From: Limimaricola sp.
GTDB lineage: Bacteria > Pseudomonadota > Alphaproteobacteria > Rhodobacterales > Rhodobacteraceae
Assembly (NCBI RefSeq): GCF_016125575.1
Contig: NZ_WGLM01000004.1
Location: 498,501 to 562,500 of the forward strand
Direction: 5' to 3'
DNA length: 64,000 nucleotides
Each line of letters opens with the position of its first letter. The stretch's first letter is position 1. Below, piece by piece: positions 9,336 through 18,638 of the stretch. A program made the translations under genes and the position numbers. The notes beneath the pieces were generated by a model. It was given only the letters and a program-made list of their open reading frames with translations, ran no database searches and was not told the origin of the DNA.

Positions 9336-10196
9336 ATGCGCACCGTCTATGTCAATGGCGCCTACCTGCCCGAAGATGAAGCCAAGGTTTCGATCTTCGA
9401 CCGCGGCTTTCTGATGGCCGATGGCGTTTATGAGGTGACCAGCGTTCTGGGCGGCAAACTGGTGGATTTCGCGGGGCATGCCGAGCGGCTGAAGCGCTCG
9501 CTGTCAGAACTCGACATGGCCGCGCCGATGGACGACCCGGCGCTTCTGGAGGTCCACCGCGAACTGGTGCGCCTGAACGGCATCGACGAGGGGATGGTTT
9601 ACCTGCAGATCACCCGTGGCGCGCCGGGCGACCGTGACTTTGTCTTTCCCGACCCCGAGGAAACCCCGGCCACCGTGGTGCTGTTCACCCAGTCGAAGCC
9701 CGGACTTGCCGCCAATCCGGGTGCGAAACAGGGGATAAAGGTCATCGGCATCGAGGATCAGCGCTGGGGCCGGCGCGACATCAAGACGGTACAGCTTCTT
9801 TACCCCTCGATGGGCAAGATGATGGCCAAGGCGGCCGGCGCCGACGATGCCTGGATGATCGAGGACGGCCATGTGACCGAGGGCACGTCGAACAACGCAT
9901 ATATCGTGAAGGGCGGCGCGATCATCACCCGCCACCTCGGCACGGAAATCCTGCACGGCATCACCCGCGCCGCCGTTCTGCGTTTCGCGCGCGAGGCGCA
10001 GATGGTGGTCGAAGAACGGCCGTTTACCATCGAAGAGGCGCAGCAGGCAGACGAAGCGTTCATCACCTCCGCCACTACCTTCGTGATGCCAGTGGTCGAG
10101 ATCGACGGCGCGCCCGTCGGCGGTGGAAAGGTCGGCCCCGTCGCCACCCGCCTGCGCGAGATCTACATCGAGGAAAGCCGCAAGGCTGCGGTCTGA
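9336..10196 (+). CDS. dat: D-amino acid transaminase
   Basis: Class IV PLP aminotransferase of 286 residues, most like D-alanine aminotransferases. YVNG..LPEDEA...FDRGF...DGVYEV opens the protein, the PLP lysine is K150 in RRDIKTV, and EGTSNN binds the cofactor phosphate. It may supply or degrade D-Ala/D-Glu. Branched-chain aminotransferase and aminodeoxychorismate lyase share the fold, but RRDIKT and the length favour Dat. AAGGAGA lies before the ATG. Confidence 0.88.
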   Translation: MRTVYVNGAYLPEDEAKVSIFDRGFLMADGVYEVTSVLGGKLVDFAGHAERLKRSLSELDMAAPMDDPALLEVHRELVRLNGIDEGMVYLQITRGAPGDRDFVFPDPEETPATVVLFTQSKPGLAANPGAKQGIKVIGIEDQRWGRRDIKTVQLLYPSMGKMMAKAAGADDAWMIEDGHVTEGTSNNAYIVKGGAIITRHLGTEILHGITRAAVLRFAREAQMVVEERPFTIEEAQQADEAFITSATTFVMPVVEIDGAPVGGGKVGPVATRLREIYIEESRKAAV

Positions 10197-10209
10197 GCGG
10201 TCGGCGCGG

Positions 10210-10743
10210 CTAGTCCTGCGCCTTCCACCAGCCGGGATAGTCGCGGACGATTCCGTGTTCATCCACCGTCAGCCGGGCAGAAAACCCGGTATCAGAGGCA
10301 TAGTCGTATTCCGTCTCTGACACCCGCGTATAGCGCTGCTTCAGCGGCTTGAGCATCCAGTCAGACGGGTCGAGCCATGCCGCCACCGCCTCGGCGCTGT
10401 CGCCTACCGCCAGATTCATCCGCCTGATCGCCAGCGTGTTGGTCGCAGGGGTGACGCCAAGGTCGAAATCCAGCGCGCCGCGCACCTCGGGCACCTCGAT
10501 GCCGTTCATCATCCAGCGCCCGTCACCCTCATGTTCGAAGGTAAGCATTGGTACGTCCCCGATCCGGGCCCGGCGGGTCACGCCATCGGCCGCGGCGCGC
10601 ACCCTGTAATGCAGGAATTGGCCCGCGGTTTCCGAGGTGCTTCCCTCGATCAGCAACTCGTCATCGATCAGGGCAAAGCGGCAGGCGTCATTGCCGGGCC
10701 GGTCCTGACGTAGCCACATCACCGCGACCGCGCCGGCGATCAT
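10210..10743 (-). CDS. Putative glycolipid-binding family protein (PF06475-like)
   Basis: A 177-residue protein. FDLGVTPATNTLAIRRMNL and the YPGWW near the C-terminus match the family annotated as putative glycolipid-binding, whose real function is poorly established. No signal peptide. The ATG overlaps the stop of the DUF1244 gene by 4 bp, so it is the last gene of a four-gene minus-strand operon. Confidence 0.8.
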   Translation of the reverse strand: MIAGAVAVMWLRQDRPGNDACRFALIDDELLIEGSTSETAGQFLHYRVRAAADGVTRRARIGDVPMLTFEHEGDGRWMMNGIEVPEVRGALDFDLGVTPATNTLAIRRMNLAVGDSAEAVAAWLDPSDWMLKPLKQRYTRVSETEYDYASDTGFSARLTVDEHGIVRDYPGWWKAQD

Positions 10744-11054
10744 TCCTTCGTCCCCACGTTCTCGGCAAAGGCCTTGGTGAAGGCGGCCTTCTTGGCCTCG
10801 TCGGCGGGCGTCTGGTGCTGCGCGACCCAATCGCCATAGGGCATGCCGTAAAAAATCTCGCGCGCCTCATCCTTGCTCATTTCAATGCCGCGCGCGTTGG
10901 CGGCTTCCTGATACCAGCGGCTCAGGCAGTTGCGGCAGAACCCGGCCATGTTCATCAGGTCGATGTTCTGCACGTCGGGGCGGGTATTCATCAGGTGATC
11001 GCGCAGCGCTCGGAACGCTGCGGCTTCCAGTTCGGTGCGGGTGGTGTCGTCCAT
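10740..11054 (-). CDS. DUF1244 family protein
   Basis: A 104-residue cytoplasmic protein with the family hallmarks DVQNIDLMN, AGFCRNCLSRWY (CxxC) and EIFYGMPYGDWVAQHQ. The function is unknown. It lies 12 bp after the HAD gene and overlaps the following gene. Confidence 0.9.
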   Translation of the reverse strand: MDDTTRTELEAAAFRALRDHLMNTRPDVQNIDLMNMAGFCRNCLSRWYQEAANARGIEMSKDEAREIFYGMPYGDWVAQHQTPADEAKKAAFTKAFAENVGTKE

Positions 11055-11066
11055 GTCGAACCCTCC

Positions 11067-11726
11067 TCAGTCCAAGAGGCCCAGCGCGCGGGCGCCTTCC
11101 AGAAGGCTGCCGGCGATGACATGCGCGTCGCGCGTGCCGGCAGGGCGCTGGTCGGGAACTTGCACCACGGTCATGCCCGCGGCAAGGGCGGCAGCGGTGC
11201 CGGGATCGGAATCCTCGAAGACGAGGCAGCGCGTCGGATCGGCACCCAGTCCCTGTGCGGCGTGCAGGAAGAGGTCCGGCGCGGGTTTCGGCCGGGCGAC
11301 CCGGTCGCGCCCGTGCACATGGGCCGGGTCGAACCGGTGCGCCAGCCCCGCCAGCCCCAGCGAGCGATGCGCGGCATGGGTGCGCGAATTGGTCGCGATC
11401 GCGCGCGGCAGCCCACCCCGGTCCAGCGCGTCCAGCAATTCGGTCACGCCGGGGCGCAGCGGGATCGGGCCGGTCAGCGCCGTATGCACGGCCGCGTCCC
11501 AGGCCGCCATGAAGGCATCGACATCCACCATGTCGCCCATTTCCCTCCGGACCTCTGCAACCCCGTCTTCACCGGTGGTGCCGACCATCTGCGCCAGCAG
11601 TCCGGGCCGTGGCGGCAAGCCAAAATCCGCGAAAGTATCCAGTCCGGCCTGCACGACCAGCCGTTCGGTATCCAGAAGCGTGCCGTCGAGGTCGAAGATC
11701 ACGGCGGAGAACTGCACGTCATTCAT
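11067..11726 (-). CDS. HAD-superfamily hydrolase, beta-phosphoglucomutase-like
   Basis: A 219-residue phosphatase or phosphomutase. FDLDGTLLD holds the nucleophile D12 and acid/base D14, TNS is motif II, KPAPD motif III and FEDSDPG motif IV. A helical cap lies at about 18-85. The substrate is not predictable. The start overlaps the stop of the preceding amidohydrolase gene by 4 bp. Confidence 0.9.
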   Translation of the reverse strand: MNDVQFSAVIFDLDGTLLDTERLVVQAGLDTFADFGLPPRPGLLAQMVGTTGEDGVAEVRREMGDMVDVDAFMAAWDAAVHTALTGPIPLRPGVTELLDALDRGGLPRAIATNSRTHAAHRSLGLAGLAHRFDPAHVHGRDRVARPKPAPDLFLHAAQGLGADPTRCLVFEDSDPGTAAALAAGMTVVQVPDQRPAGTRDAHVIAGSLLEGARALGLLD

Positions 11727-12466
11727 CGTCCCGTGGCCTCCAGCGCCGCGACAAGAACAGGCGCTAGCCGCGCAGCCCAGCCCTCCTGCTGTTCGGTCGT
11801 GGCGATCAGGTCGTTGCGCAACTCGATCAAGACGTTGGGCCGGCCGGCGTTCAGCGCGTGACGATCCACCGAATCACCGGGCAGGTGGCCGGAATAGGGT
11901 TGATTGTCGCCGACGCACAGGTCGGCCTCGGTGCGCAGCCGCTCGACCAACCGCCGCGATAACTCGTCATCAAGATGCGAATAGAGAATGCCGATCTGCC
12001 ACGGACGGGGCGGGCGCCCGCGCAGCTGCGGGGTAAAGCTGTGGACGGCGCAGACAACCGTGTCGGGCCGGCGGGCGGCCAGCACATCGTAGGCTGCGTG
12101 ATAAGGGCGATAAAGCCGCTCCAGCCGCTCTTCCAGTTCTGCCCGCCCGGCGTGGCGGTTGGCCGGGATGATCGTGCCGTCGTAGAGCCGCATCAGCAGC
12201 GTCGGGTCGTCCTCGCCCCGGTTGGGGTCGATCACCAGCCGGGAAAACCGCGTCAGGATCGCCGGGCTGTCGAGGTGCCGCGCCAGTGCCCGCGTGACGC
12301 CTGCCGCGCCCGGATCATAGGCGATATGGCGCGCCATTTCGGCCGGCGGCAAGCCAAGGTTTCCGCCACTCACCCAGTCCGGGACCGTGTTGGCAGCATG
12401 GTCACAGGCAACAAGCCAGCGCCCCGGTCGGTCATTTCCGTCGATTTCATAGGCGTCGGGGGTCAT
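11723..12466 (-). CDS. N-formylglutamate amidohydrolase family protein
   Basis: A 247-residue member of the family that hydrolyses N-formyl-L-glutamate, a histidine-degradation product. Seen are VACDHAAN near the N-terminus, HIAYDPGA, LVIDPNRG, AVHSFTP and ELRNDLI. No histidine-utilisation genes are nearby, so the substrate could differ. First gene of the minus-strand operon running to 10210. Confidence 0.88.
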   Translation of the reverse strand: MTPDAYEIDGNDRPGRWLVACDHAANTVPDWVSGGNLGLPPAEMARHIAYDPGAAGVTRALARHLDSPAILTRFSRLVIDPNRGEDDPTLLMRLYDGTIIPANRHAGRAELEERLERLYRPYHAAYDVLAARRPDTVVCAVHSFTPQLRGRPPRPWQIGILYSHLDDELSRRLVERLRTEADLCVGDNQPYSGHLPGDSVDRHALNAGRPNVLIELRNDLIATTEQQEGWAARLAPVLVAALEATGR

Positions 12467-12530
12467 GCAGGCGTTGTCTGTCCTTGAGAATGCAGCCCGG
12501 TCCCTTTAGGCCAGTTGTGAGCGGATTGGA

Positions 12531-12540
12531 ATTGCGCAAT
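12531..12540. promoter_or_regulatory. 10-bp perfect palindrome upstream of pyk
   Basis: ATTGCGCAAT lies 72 bp before the pyk start in the divergent gap. It could be a regulator half-site pair or chance. No promoter with good -35/-10 hexamers could be fixed around it. Confidence 0.3.
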
Positions 12541-12612
12541 AAGGTCGCCGACGCGGGCGTTAGCGGTAACGGCCGCCAACCCGACCCGGCCCCTGCACGA
12601 AGGATCCTTCGC

Positions 12613-14058
12613 ATGAAACGCCATCGCAACGTCAAGATCGTGGCCACCCTGGGCCCGGCGTCCAGCACCTACGAGATGATCCGCGCCCTGTCCGAGGCGG
12701 GCGCAGATGTCTTTCGCCTGAATATGAGCCACGGCGATCATGCCGAGATCGGCGCACGCCACGCGCTGATCCGGCAGGTCGAAGCCGACCTCGGCAGCCC
12801 GATCGGCATTCTCGCCGACCTGCAGGGGCCGAAGTTGCGCGTCGGCACCTTTGCCAATGGCGAGGAAGAACTGGTCGAAGGGCAGGAATTCCGCCTTGAT
12901 CTGGACGATGCGCCGGGCGACGCGACCCGCGTGCGCCTGCCGCACAAGGAAATCTTCGATGCGCTCGAACCCGGGTCATCGCTGCTGGTCAATGACGGCA
13001 AGATTCGGCTCAAGGTCAAGGAATGTGGCGCGAACTTCGCCAATTGCATCGTTACGGTCGGGGGCGTGATTTCAAACCGTAAAGGCGTCAACGTGCCCGA
13101 CGTGGTTCTGCCGCTGGCCGCGCTGTCGGAAAAGGACCGCAAGGATCTCGAATTCGTCTGCAACCTCGGGGTGGACTGGCTGGCGCTGTCCTTCGTGCAG
13201 CGGCCCGCCGACGTGATCGAGGCACGCGAACTGGCCAAGGGCCGTGCTGCGATCCTGTCGAAGATCGAGAAGCCCGCCGCGGTCAAATCCTTTGACGAGA
13301 TCCTTGCCGTTTCCGACGGCATCATGGTGGCGCGTGGCGATCTGGGCGTGGAAATGCCGGTGCAGGCCGTGCCGCCAATCCAGAAGCAGCTGGTGCGCAA
13401 GTGTCGCGCAGCCGCCAAGCCGGTGATCGTCGCCACCCAGATGCTCGAATCGATGATCGAAAGCCCGATGCCGACCCGTGCCGAGGTCAGCGATGTCGCA
13501 ACCGCCATCTATGAAGGTGCCGATGCGATCATGCTGTCGGCCGAAAGTGCCGCCGGCAAATATCCGGTCGAAGCGGTCACGACGATGAGCAACGTCGCTG
13601 CCGAGGTCGAGCGCGACCCGACCTATCGCGATGTCATCGAAGCTTCGCGCAAGGCCAAGCGCACCTCGACCGCCGACGGTATCGTGGCCGCCGCGCGCGA
13701 GATCGCCGAGACGACCGACATCAAGGCCATTGCCTGCGTCACGCAGTCCGGCACCACCGCGCTGCTGGTCGCGCGCGAACGCCCGCGCGTTCCGATCATC
13801 GCGCTGACCATGGTGCAGGCCACCGCGCGCAGGCTTTGCCTGACATGGGGCACCAACTGCTTCATCATCGCGCCGGTCAATCGCTTCAAGGGTGCGGTGC
13901 TGGCCTCGATCCGCGCCGCCAACGCGGGTGACTTTGCCGAACCGCAGGACCTGATCGTGGTCATCGCGGGCGTTCCGTTCAACACACCGGGGTCCACCAA
14001 TATCCTGCGCGTGGCGCCTTGCGAGGAACGTTTGATTTTCGCCTCAGAACCGGAGTAA
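12613..14058 (+). CDS. pyk: Pyruvate kinase
   Basis: Converts phosphoenolpyruvate and ADP to pyruvate and ATP. The 481 residues start MKRHRNVKIVATLGPAS. DLQGPKLRVG, the catalytic stretch ILSKIEKPAAV, MVARGDLGVEMP and ATQMLESMI follow, with a C-terminal allosteric domain. Earlier in-frame codons (from 12484) add 43 unrelated residues. Transcribed away from the amidohydrolase operon over 146 bp. Confidence 0.97.
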   Translation: MKRHRNVKIVATLGPASSTYEMIRALSEAGADVFRLNMSHGDHAEIGARHALIRQVEADLGSPIGILADLQGPKLRVGTFANGEEELVEGQEFRLDLDDAPGDATRVRLPHKEIFDALEPGSSLLVNDGKIRLKVKECGANFANCIVTVGGVISNRKGVNVPDVVLPLAALSEKDRKDLEFVCNLGVDWLALSFVQRPADVIEARELAKGRAAILSKIEKPAAVKSFDEILAVSDGIMVARGDLGVEMPVQAVPPIQKQLVRKCRAAAKPVIVATQMLESMIESPMPTRAEVSDVATAIYEGADAIMLSAESAAGKYPVEAVTTMSNVAAEVERDPTYRDVIEASRKAKRTSTADGIVAAAREIAETTDIKAIACVTQSGTTALLVARERPRVPIIALTMVQATARRLCLTWGTNCFIIAPVNRFKGAVLASIRAANAGDFAEPQDLIVVIAGVPFNTPGSTNILRVAPCEERLIFASEPE

Positions 14059-14094
14059 CATTTCCCGCAGGGGATATGTGAAAGGGTACGGCCC

Positions 14095-14319
14095 ATGCAG
14101 GCGGATCTGATGTTCGTCATCGGCCTGGTGGTTCTTGCCCTCGCGGTGCCCGCTGTCGTCGGTGCAATTTTCGAAGGGCGTACCCCCACGACGGTGGCCT
14201 TGCTGGTGCTGATCGGCGGCGGCCTTGTTGGCGTCGCTGTTTACCAGCGCCCCGGCTTCTACAGCATCTCGACCGTTCCGGATGTCTTCGTGCGCGTGGT
14301 CGGCCAGTATTTGAACTGA
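14095..14319 (+). CDS. Small two-helix membrane protein
   Basis: A 74-residue protein with two hydrophobic segments (about 4-26 and 33-53) and no known motif. GAAAGG stands about ten bases before the ATG. It lies 36 bp after pyk on the same strand and could be cotranscribed. Function unknown. Confidence 0.75.
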   Translation: MQADLMFVIGLVVLALAVPAVVGAIFEGRTPTTVALLVLIGGGLVGVAVYQRPGFYSISTVPDVFVRVVGQYLN

Positions 14320-14434
14320 GCCGCGCCTACTTGCCAGCAGCCACGAAACCGCTTAGAGGGACGCTTCCAACCGCGCGGCCGGCCGATGTGGCATGCCGAG
14401 TCGTGCGCTTAACCACTCGAAAGAGGAGATGGAA

Positions 14435-14635
14435 ATGCCCAAGATGAAGACCAAGTCGAGCGCCAAGAAGCGCTTCAAGATGACGGCGACCGGCAAGGTC
14501 GTTGCCGCCCAGGCGGGCAAACGCCACGGCATGATCAAACGGACGACGAAGTTCATTCGCGACGCGCGGGGGACCACGACCCTTGCCGCGCCCGACGCGA
14601 AGATCGTCAAGTCCTACATGCCCTACGACCGCTAA
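14435..14635 (+). CDS. rpmI: 50S ribosomal protein L35
   Basis: A 66-residue L35 starting [14 protein letters not shown], preceded by GAGGAG at ideal spacing. An in-frame ATG six bases earlier would add only Met-Glu. It heads an rpmI-rplT operon. The infC gene often found before it is absent here. Confidence 0.97.
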   Translation: MPKMKTKSSAKKRFKMTATGKVVAAQAGKRHGMIKRTTKFIRDARGTTTLAAPDAKIVKSYMPYDR

Positions 14636-14647
14636 GGAGGCCCGCCC

Positions 14648-15013
14648 ATGTCCCGTACCAAAGGTGGAACCGTCACCCATCGCCGTCACAAGAAGATTCT
14701 TGACGCGGCCAAAGGCTATTACGATCACCGCAAGCGGACCTTCAAGGTCGCCAAGCAGGCGGTCGACAAGGCCAACCAGTATGCGACCCGCGACCGCAAG
14801 GCGCGCAAGCGCAACTTCCGCGCGCTGTGGATCCAGCGGATCAACGCCGGCGTTCGCGCCTTCGACCCGGAACTGACCTATTCGCGCCTGATCAACGGCC
14901 TGACCAAGGCCGGCATCGAGGTGGACCGCAAGGTTCTGGCCGATCTCGCCGTGAACGAGCCCGAGGCGTTCAACGCCATCGCCGATAAGGCCCGCGCCGC
15001 ACTGGCCGCCTGA
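14648..15013 (+). CDS. rplT: 50S ribosomal protein L20
   Basis: A 121-residue L20 with [21 protein letters not shown] and the usual basic helix and globular C-terminus. In many bacteria L20 represses its own operon, but I could not identify a leader structure here. Twelve bases after rpmI, with AAGGAGG overlapping the rpmI stop region. Confidence 0.97.
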   Translation: MSRTKGGTVTHRRHKKILDAAKGYYDHRKRTFKVAKQAVDKANQYATRDRKARKRNFRALWIQRINAGVRAFDPELTYSRLINGLTKAGIEVDRKVLADLAVNEPEAFNAIADKARAALAA

Positions 15014-15038
15014 TCGCGCCACATCGGATTGTCTGAAA

Positions 15039-15066
15039 GCCGTCCCGGTCCCCGGGGCGGCTTTTT
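15039..15066 (+). terminator. Rho-independent terminator after rplT
   Basis: A 10-bp GC stem with one G-U pair (15039-15048 with 15052-15061), a 3-base loop and five T residues, 25 bp after the rplT stop. Confidence 0.9.
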
Positions 15067-15120
15067 GCTTTGGGCAGGTGGGCCGCCGGTGTAGCGTCGC
15101 GAAAACAGAAAGGCGCCGCC

Positions 15121-15735
15121 ATGAAGGTCATCGGCACAGGTTTCGGGCGCACCGGAACCGATTCGATGCGCAACGCGCTGAACATGCTGGGCTTCGGTCC
15201 GACCCACCACATGTTCGAAGTCAACGCCAGCGAGACTCAGAAGGCGCGGTGGCGGCAACTGGGCGCCGGGGCCGCGCCGGACTGGGACCTACTTCTCGAA
15301 GGGTTCGGCGCTTGCGTCGACTGGCCCTCCGCCGCCTATTGGCCCGAGATTCTTGCCCATTGGCCCGATGCCAAGGCGATTCTCACCTACCGCGACCCCG
15401 ACAGCTGGTTCGAAAGCTACGCCCGCACCATCGGCCCGCACATCATGAAGGGGCCCGACGATGGCAGCGTCGGCCAGACCATTATCCGCGACAGGGTGTT
15501 CGGCGGCCGTGCAATGGACCGCGACCACGTCATTTCGGTCTACAACGCCAACATCGCCAAGGTGCGCGACACCGTGCCGTCCGACCGGCTGCTGGTGCAC
15601 AACCTTGGCGACGGGTGGGAACCGCTCTGCGCCTTTCTCGGCGTGCCGGTGCCGAAAGAGCCGTACCCTCGCGGCAATGACACCGCGACGTTTCAGGCCC
15701 GGATTGCCGAAAGGGCGGCACAAACCGGCGACTAG
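15121..15735 (+). CDS. Sulfotransferase family protein
   Basis: A 204-residue protein. KVIGTGFGRTGTDSMRNAL at 2-20 is the PAPS 5'-phosphosulfate-binding loop of the Sulfotransfer_4 group, and LTYRDPDSWFESY matches the 3'-phosphate-binding region. The acceptor is unknown. The ATG at 15121 is chosen over an upstream in-frame ATG because it starts the conserved strand and has GAAAGG upstream. Confidence 0.85.
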   Translation: MKVIGTGFGRTGTDSMRNALNMLGFGPTHHMFEVNASETQKARWRQLGAGAAPDWDLLLEGFGACVDWPSAAYWPEILAHWPDAKAILTYRDPDSWFESYARTIGPHIMKGPDDGSVGQTIIRDRVFGGRAMDRDHVISVYNANIAKVRDTVPSDRLLVHNLGDGWEPLCAFLGVPVPKEPYPRGNDTATFQARIAERAAQTGD

Positions 15736-15768
15736 GGTGCGATAACCGCCGGCCGGGGCATGGCGGAC

Positions 15769-16293
15769 CTACCGGTTCAGAAACGCCTTCACGGTTGTGT
15801 CCAGCGCGCCCCAGTCGGTGAATTCGTGTTCGCCCGCGTCGGGATCATAGTCGCGGCCGCGCATTACCACGTGCCGCACCACCTGCGCTGCGAAATAGTC
15901 GTAGTGATGGGTCCGGATCGCACCGGCGACCAGCGCCACTTCGGTCGGGCGAAACCCCGTGCGCATCTCCATTTCGACAACGTAGTCCTGCGCCTCTTCC
16001 GCGCCTTCCGCAAACGCGGCGTTCATGCTGACCGACAGCATCAACGTAGGTCGCGCGGCAAGCTCTTTGCGGCAGGCGGCCACGCATACCTCGAAACCCT
16101 CGGGATGGCGGCGTTCATGCACCGGGGCGGCAAGGATCACCTTGTCCACGCCGTCGAATTCAGGGCGCGGCCCGCTGCCGCCGATATCGACCAGCACATC
16201 TTCGTGCCCGGTCCCGCGGACCTCGCGCGCGACATGGCGGGCGATCTTCTCGGTCTGTCCCTCGATGCTGGCGTAAAGGATCAGGATCTTCAT
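15769..16293 (-). CDS. Flavodoxin-domain protein (HemG-like)
   Basis: A 174-residue protein starting MKILILYASIEGQTEKIARH, the FMN phosphate loop of flavodoxins. Overall layout and length match the flavodoxin_5 group that includes HemG (protoporphyrinogen IX dehydrogenase). Whether it acts in haem synthesis is not shown, since the only other haem gene here, hemF, is far away. Divergent from denD over 117 bp. Confidence 0.82.
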   Translation of the reverse strand: MKILILYASIEGQTEKIARHVAREVRGTGHEDVLVDIGGSGPRPEFDGVDKVILAAPVHERRHPEGFEVCVAACRKELAARPTLMLSVSMNAAFAEGAEEAQDYVVEMEMRTGFRPTEVALVAGAIRTHHYDYFAAQVVRHVVMRGRDYDPDAGEHEFTDWGALDTTVKAFLNR

Positions 16294-16410
16294 CTCGGCC
16301 TCCGTGCAGGGCTTTTCCACCGGCCCAGAGTGAACGCCTCGGCACTGCGCCGCCTTGTCCCATGTCAAGAAGCGGCGCAATCTTGCGGCGCAGGGCAGGT
16401 GGGGGTGAAC

Positions 16411-17382
16411 ATGCACGTTCTTATTATCGGGGCGGCCGGAATGCTGGGGCGCAAGCTTGCCCATGCGCTGGCCGGCGCGGTGCGGCTGGGTGGCCAGCGG
16501 GTGACGCGCCTGACGCTGGCCGACGTGGTGCCGCCACCGCTGCCCGGCGGCATCACCGCCACGGCCGAGGCTGTGGACCTGCGCCGCGCCGGCGTTGCGG
16601 CGGCACTGGTGGCCACGCGCCCCGACGTGATCTTTCACCTCGCTGCCGTCGTCTCGGCCCAGGCCGAGGCCGAGTTTGAAACCGGCTATGCTGTCAATCT
16701 CGACGCCACGCGCGCGCTTATGGATGCGATCCGCGCGCAGCCCGACTATTGCCCGCGCCTTGTTTTCACCTCGTCCATCGCAGTCTTCGGCACGCCCTTT
16801 CCGGCGCGCATCCCCGATGCATTCCCGACGCGCCCGAAATCCAGCTACGGCACCCAGAAGGCGATGGTCGAACTGCTGCTCGACGATCTGACGCGGCGTG
16901 GCCATGTTGATGCCATCTCGCTGCGCCTGCCCACGATCTGCATCCGCCCCGACGCGCCCAACCGGGCGGCGTCCGGCTTTTTCTCCAACATCCTGCGCGA
17001 GCCGCTGATGGGTAAACCCGCCGTGCTGCCCGTGCGCGACAGCCTGCGCCACTGGTTCGCCAGCCCCCGCGCCGCCGTCCGTTTCCTGATGGAGGGCGCG
17101 GTGATCGAAGGCGCGGCGCTGGGCCATGACCGCGCGCTGACGCTGCCGGGCCTCTCGGCCACCGTCGCAGAGGCGATCGAGGCGTTGCGCCGGGTTGCGG
17201 GGCAAAAGGCGGTGGACCTGATCCATCATGCGCCCGACCCCGCCATCGCCGCCATCGTCGAGACATGGCCGCAGGATTTCGAGGCGGCCCGCGCCCGCGC
17301 GCTTGGCTTTACCGCCGAGGCCAGCTTTGACGAGATCATCGCCGCCCATATCGAGGACGAGATGGGCGGCCGCCTGCCCTGA
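16411..17382 (+). CDS. denD: D-erythronate dehydrogenase-like NAD-dependent epimerase/dehydratase
   Basis: A 323-residue extended short-chain dehydrogenase. GAAGMLGRKLA at 7-17 binds NAD, HLAAVVSAQAE and the catalytic SYGTQK (Tyr-x-x-x-Lys) are present, and SLRLPTICIRP...ASGFFSNI matches DenD, which oxidises D-erythronate. No partner kinase or isomerase (DenK, OtnI) adjoins it, so the assignment rests on resemblance. A GTG six bases upstream is an alternative start. Confidence 0.8.
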   Translation: MHVLIIGAAGMLGRKLAHALAGAVRLGGQRVTRLTLADVVPPPLPGGITATAEAVDLRRAGVAAALVATRPDVIFHLAAVVSAQAEAEFETGYAVNLDATRALMDAIRAQPDYCPRLVFTSSIAVFGTPFPARIPDAFPTRPKSSYGTQKAMVELLLDDLTRRGHVDAISLRLPTICIRPDAPNRAASGFFSNILREPLMGKPAVLPVRDSLRHWFASPRAAVRFLMEGAVIEGAALGHDRALTLPGLSATVAEAIEALRRVAGQKAVDLIHHAPDPAIAAIVETWPQDFEAARARALGFTAEASFDEIIAAHIEDEMGGRLP

Positions 17383-17449
17383 CCCCGCCCTTGCGCGAAA
17401 CCCCCGCGCAAGGTAGCACCGCGCCGGAACGACGATGAGGGCCGCACCG

Positions 17450-18523
17450 ATGGACGCGCTGCGCAACAAGTATCTGGGGCTGATCGCCGACGCCGCCGAC
17501 GAGGCCGCGATCGAAGACGTGCGCATCGCCGCGCTGGGCAAGAAAGGCGAGATCAGCCTGAAGATGCGCGAACTGGGCGGGATGAGCCCCGAGGAGCGGC
17601 AGGTCGCGGGCCCCGCTCTGAACGCGCTCAAGGACGAGATCAACAGCGCGCTCGCGGCCAAGAAGGCCGCGCTGGCCGATGCCGCGCTCGATGCCCGCCT
17701 GCGCGAGGAATGGCTGGACGTCACGCTGCCCGGCCGGCCCCGGCCCGCCGGCACGCTGCACCCGATCAGCCAGGTCACCGAGGAAGTCACTGCGATCTTC
17801 GCCGACATGGGCTTTGCCGTGGCCGAAGGCCCGCAGATCGACAGCGACTGGTATAATTTCGACGCGCTGAACATCCCCGGCCACCACCCTGCGCGGGCCG
17901 AGATGGACACGTTCTACATGCACCGCGCGCCGGGCGATAACCGCCCGCCGCACGTGCTGCGCACCCATACCAGCCCGGTGCAGATCCGCACGATGGAGCG
18001 GATCGGCGCGCCGCTGCGCGTCATCGCCCCGGGCCGCGTCTATCGCGCCGATTACGACCAGACCCACACGCCGATGTTCCATCAGGTCGAGGGGCTGGCG
18101 ATCGACACTGACATCTCCATGGCCAACCTCAAATGGTGCCTTGAGGAATTCGTGAAGGCCTATTTCGAGGTCGACCATGTCGACCTGCGGTTCCGCGCCT
18201 CGCACTTCCCCTTCACCGAACCCTCGGCCGAGGTCGACATCCGCTGTTCGTGGGAGGGTGGCACACTGAAGGTGGGGCAGGGCGACGACTGGCTGGAGAT
18301 TCTGGGCAGCGGCATGGTGCATCCCAAGGTGCTGCAGGCCGCGAACGTGGACCCGGCGAAATGGCAGGGCTTTGCCTTCGGTCTGGGGATCGACCGGATC
18401 GCGATGCTGAAATACGGCATCCCCGACCTGCGCGCGTTTTTCGATTCAGACCTGCGCTGGCTGCGCCACTACGGCTTTGCCGCGCTGGACGTGCCGACGC
18501 TGCATGGCGGGTTGAGCCGGTGA
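17450..18523 (+). CDS. pheS: Phenylalanine--tRNA ligase subunit alpha
   Basis: Catalytic subunit of the alpha2-beta2 PheRS. The 357 residues contain an N-terminal coiled coil ([14 protein letters not shown]), HPISQV, motif 2 VYRAD..D.TH...FHQ.EGL and motif 3 [19 protein letters not shown]. The ATG at 17450 matches the family start better than the in-frame ATG at 17435. Its partner pheT lies 2.2 kb downstream, with four genes between. Confidence 0.97.
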   Translation: MDALRNKYLGLIADAADEAAIEDVRIAALGKKGEISLKMRELGGMSPEERQVAGPALNALKDEINSALAAKKAALADAALDARLREEWLDVTLPGRPRPAGTLHPISQVTEEVTAIFADMGFAVAEGPQIDSDWYNFDALNIPGHHPARAEMDTFYMHRAPGDNRPPHVLRTHTSPVQIRTMERIGAPLRVIAPGRVYRADYDQTHTPMFHQVEGLAIDTDISMANLKWCLEEFVKAYFEVDHVDLRFRASHFPFTEPSAEVDIRCSWEGGTLKVGQGDDWLEILGSGMVHPKVLQAANVDPAKWQGFAFGLGIDRIAMLKYGIPDLRAFFDSDLRWLRHYGFAALDVPTLHGGLSR

Positions 18524-18534
18524 AATAGCGCCCC

Positions 18535-18577
18535 GCCCGGCATCGCCGGGCAGCCCCCGACCCTCCCCCCGGGAGGG
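18535..18577. repeat. Two GC-rich hairpins after pheS
   Basis: A perfect 7-bp hairpin (18535-18541 with 18545-18551, loop ATC) is followed by another (18561-18567 with 18571-18577). Neither has a T-tract. They may stabilise or end the pheS transcript. Confidence 0.6.
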
Positions 18578-18638
18578 GGCTTTGCCCCCACCCAGGGCCG
18601 GGGGCCGCCCTCTGTGGTTTCGTTGAAAGGCTTCCGCC

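Noticed and set aside
16294-17910. Long upstream extension of the flavodoxin frame on the minus strand
   Set aside because: It is antisense to denD and pheS. The flavodoxin fold begins exactly at the ATG at 16293.
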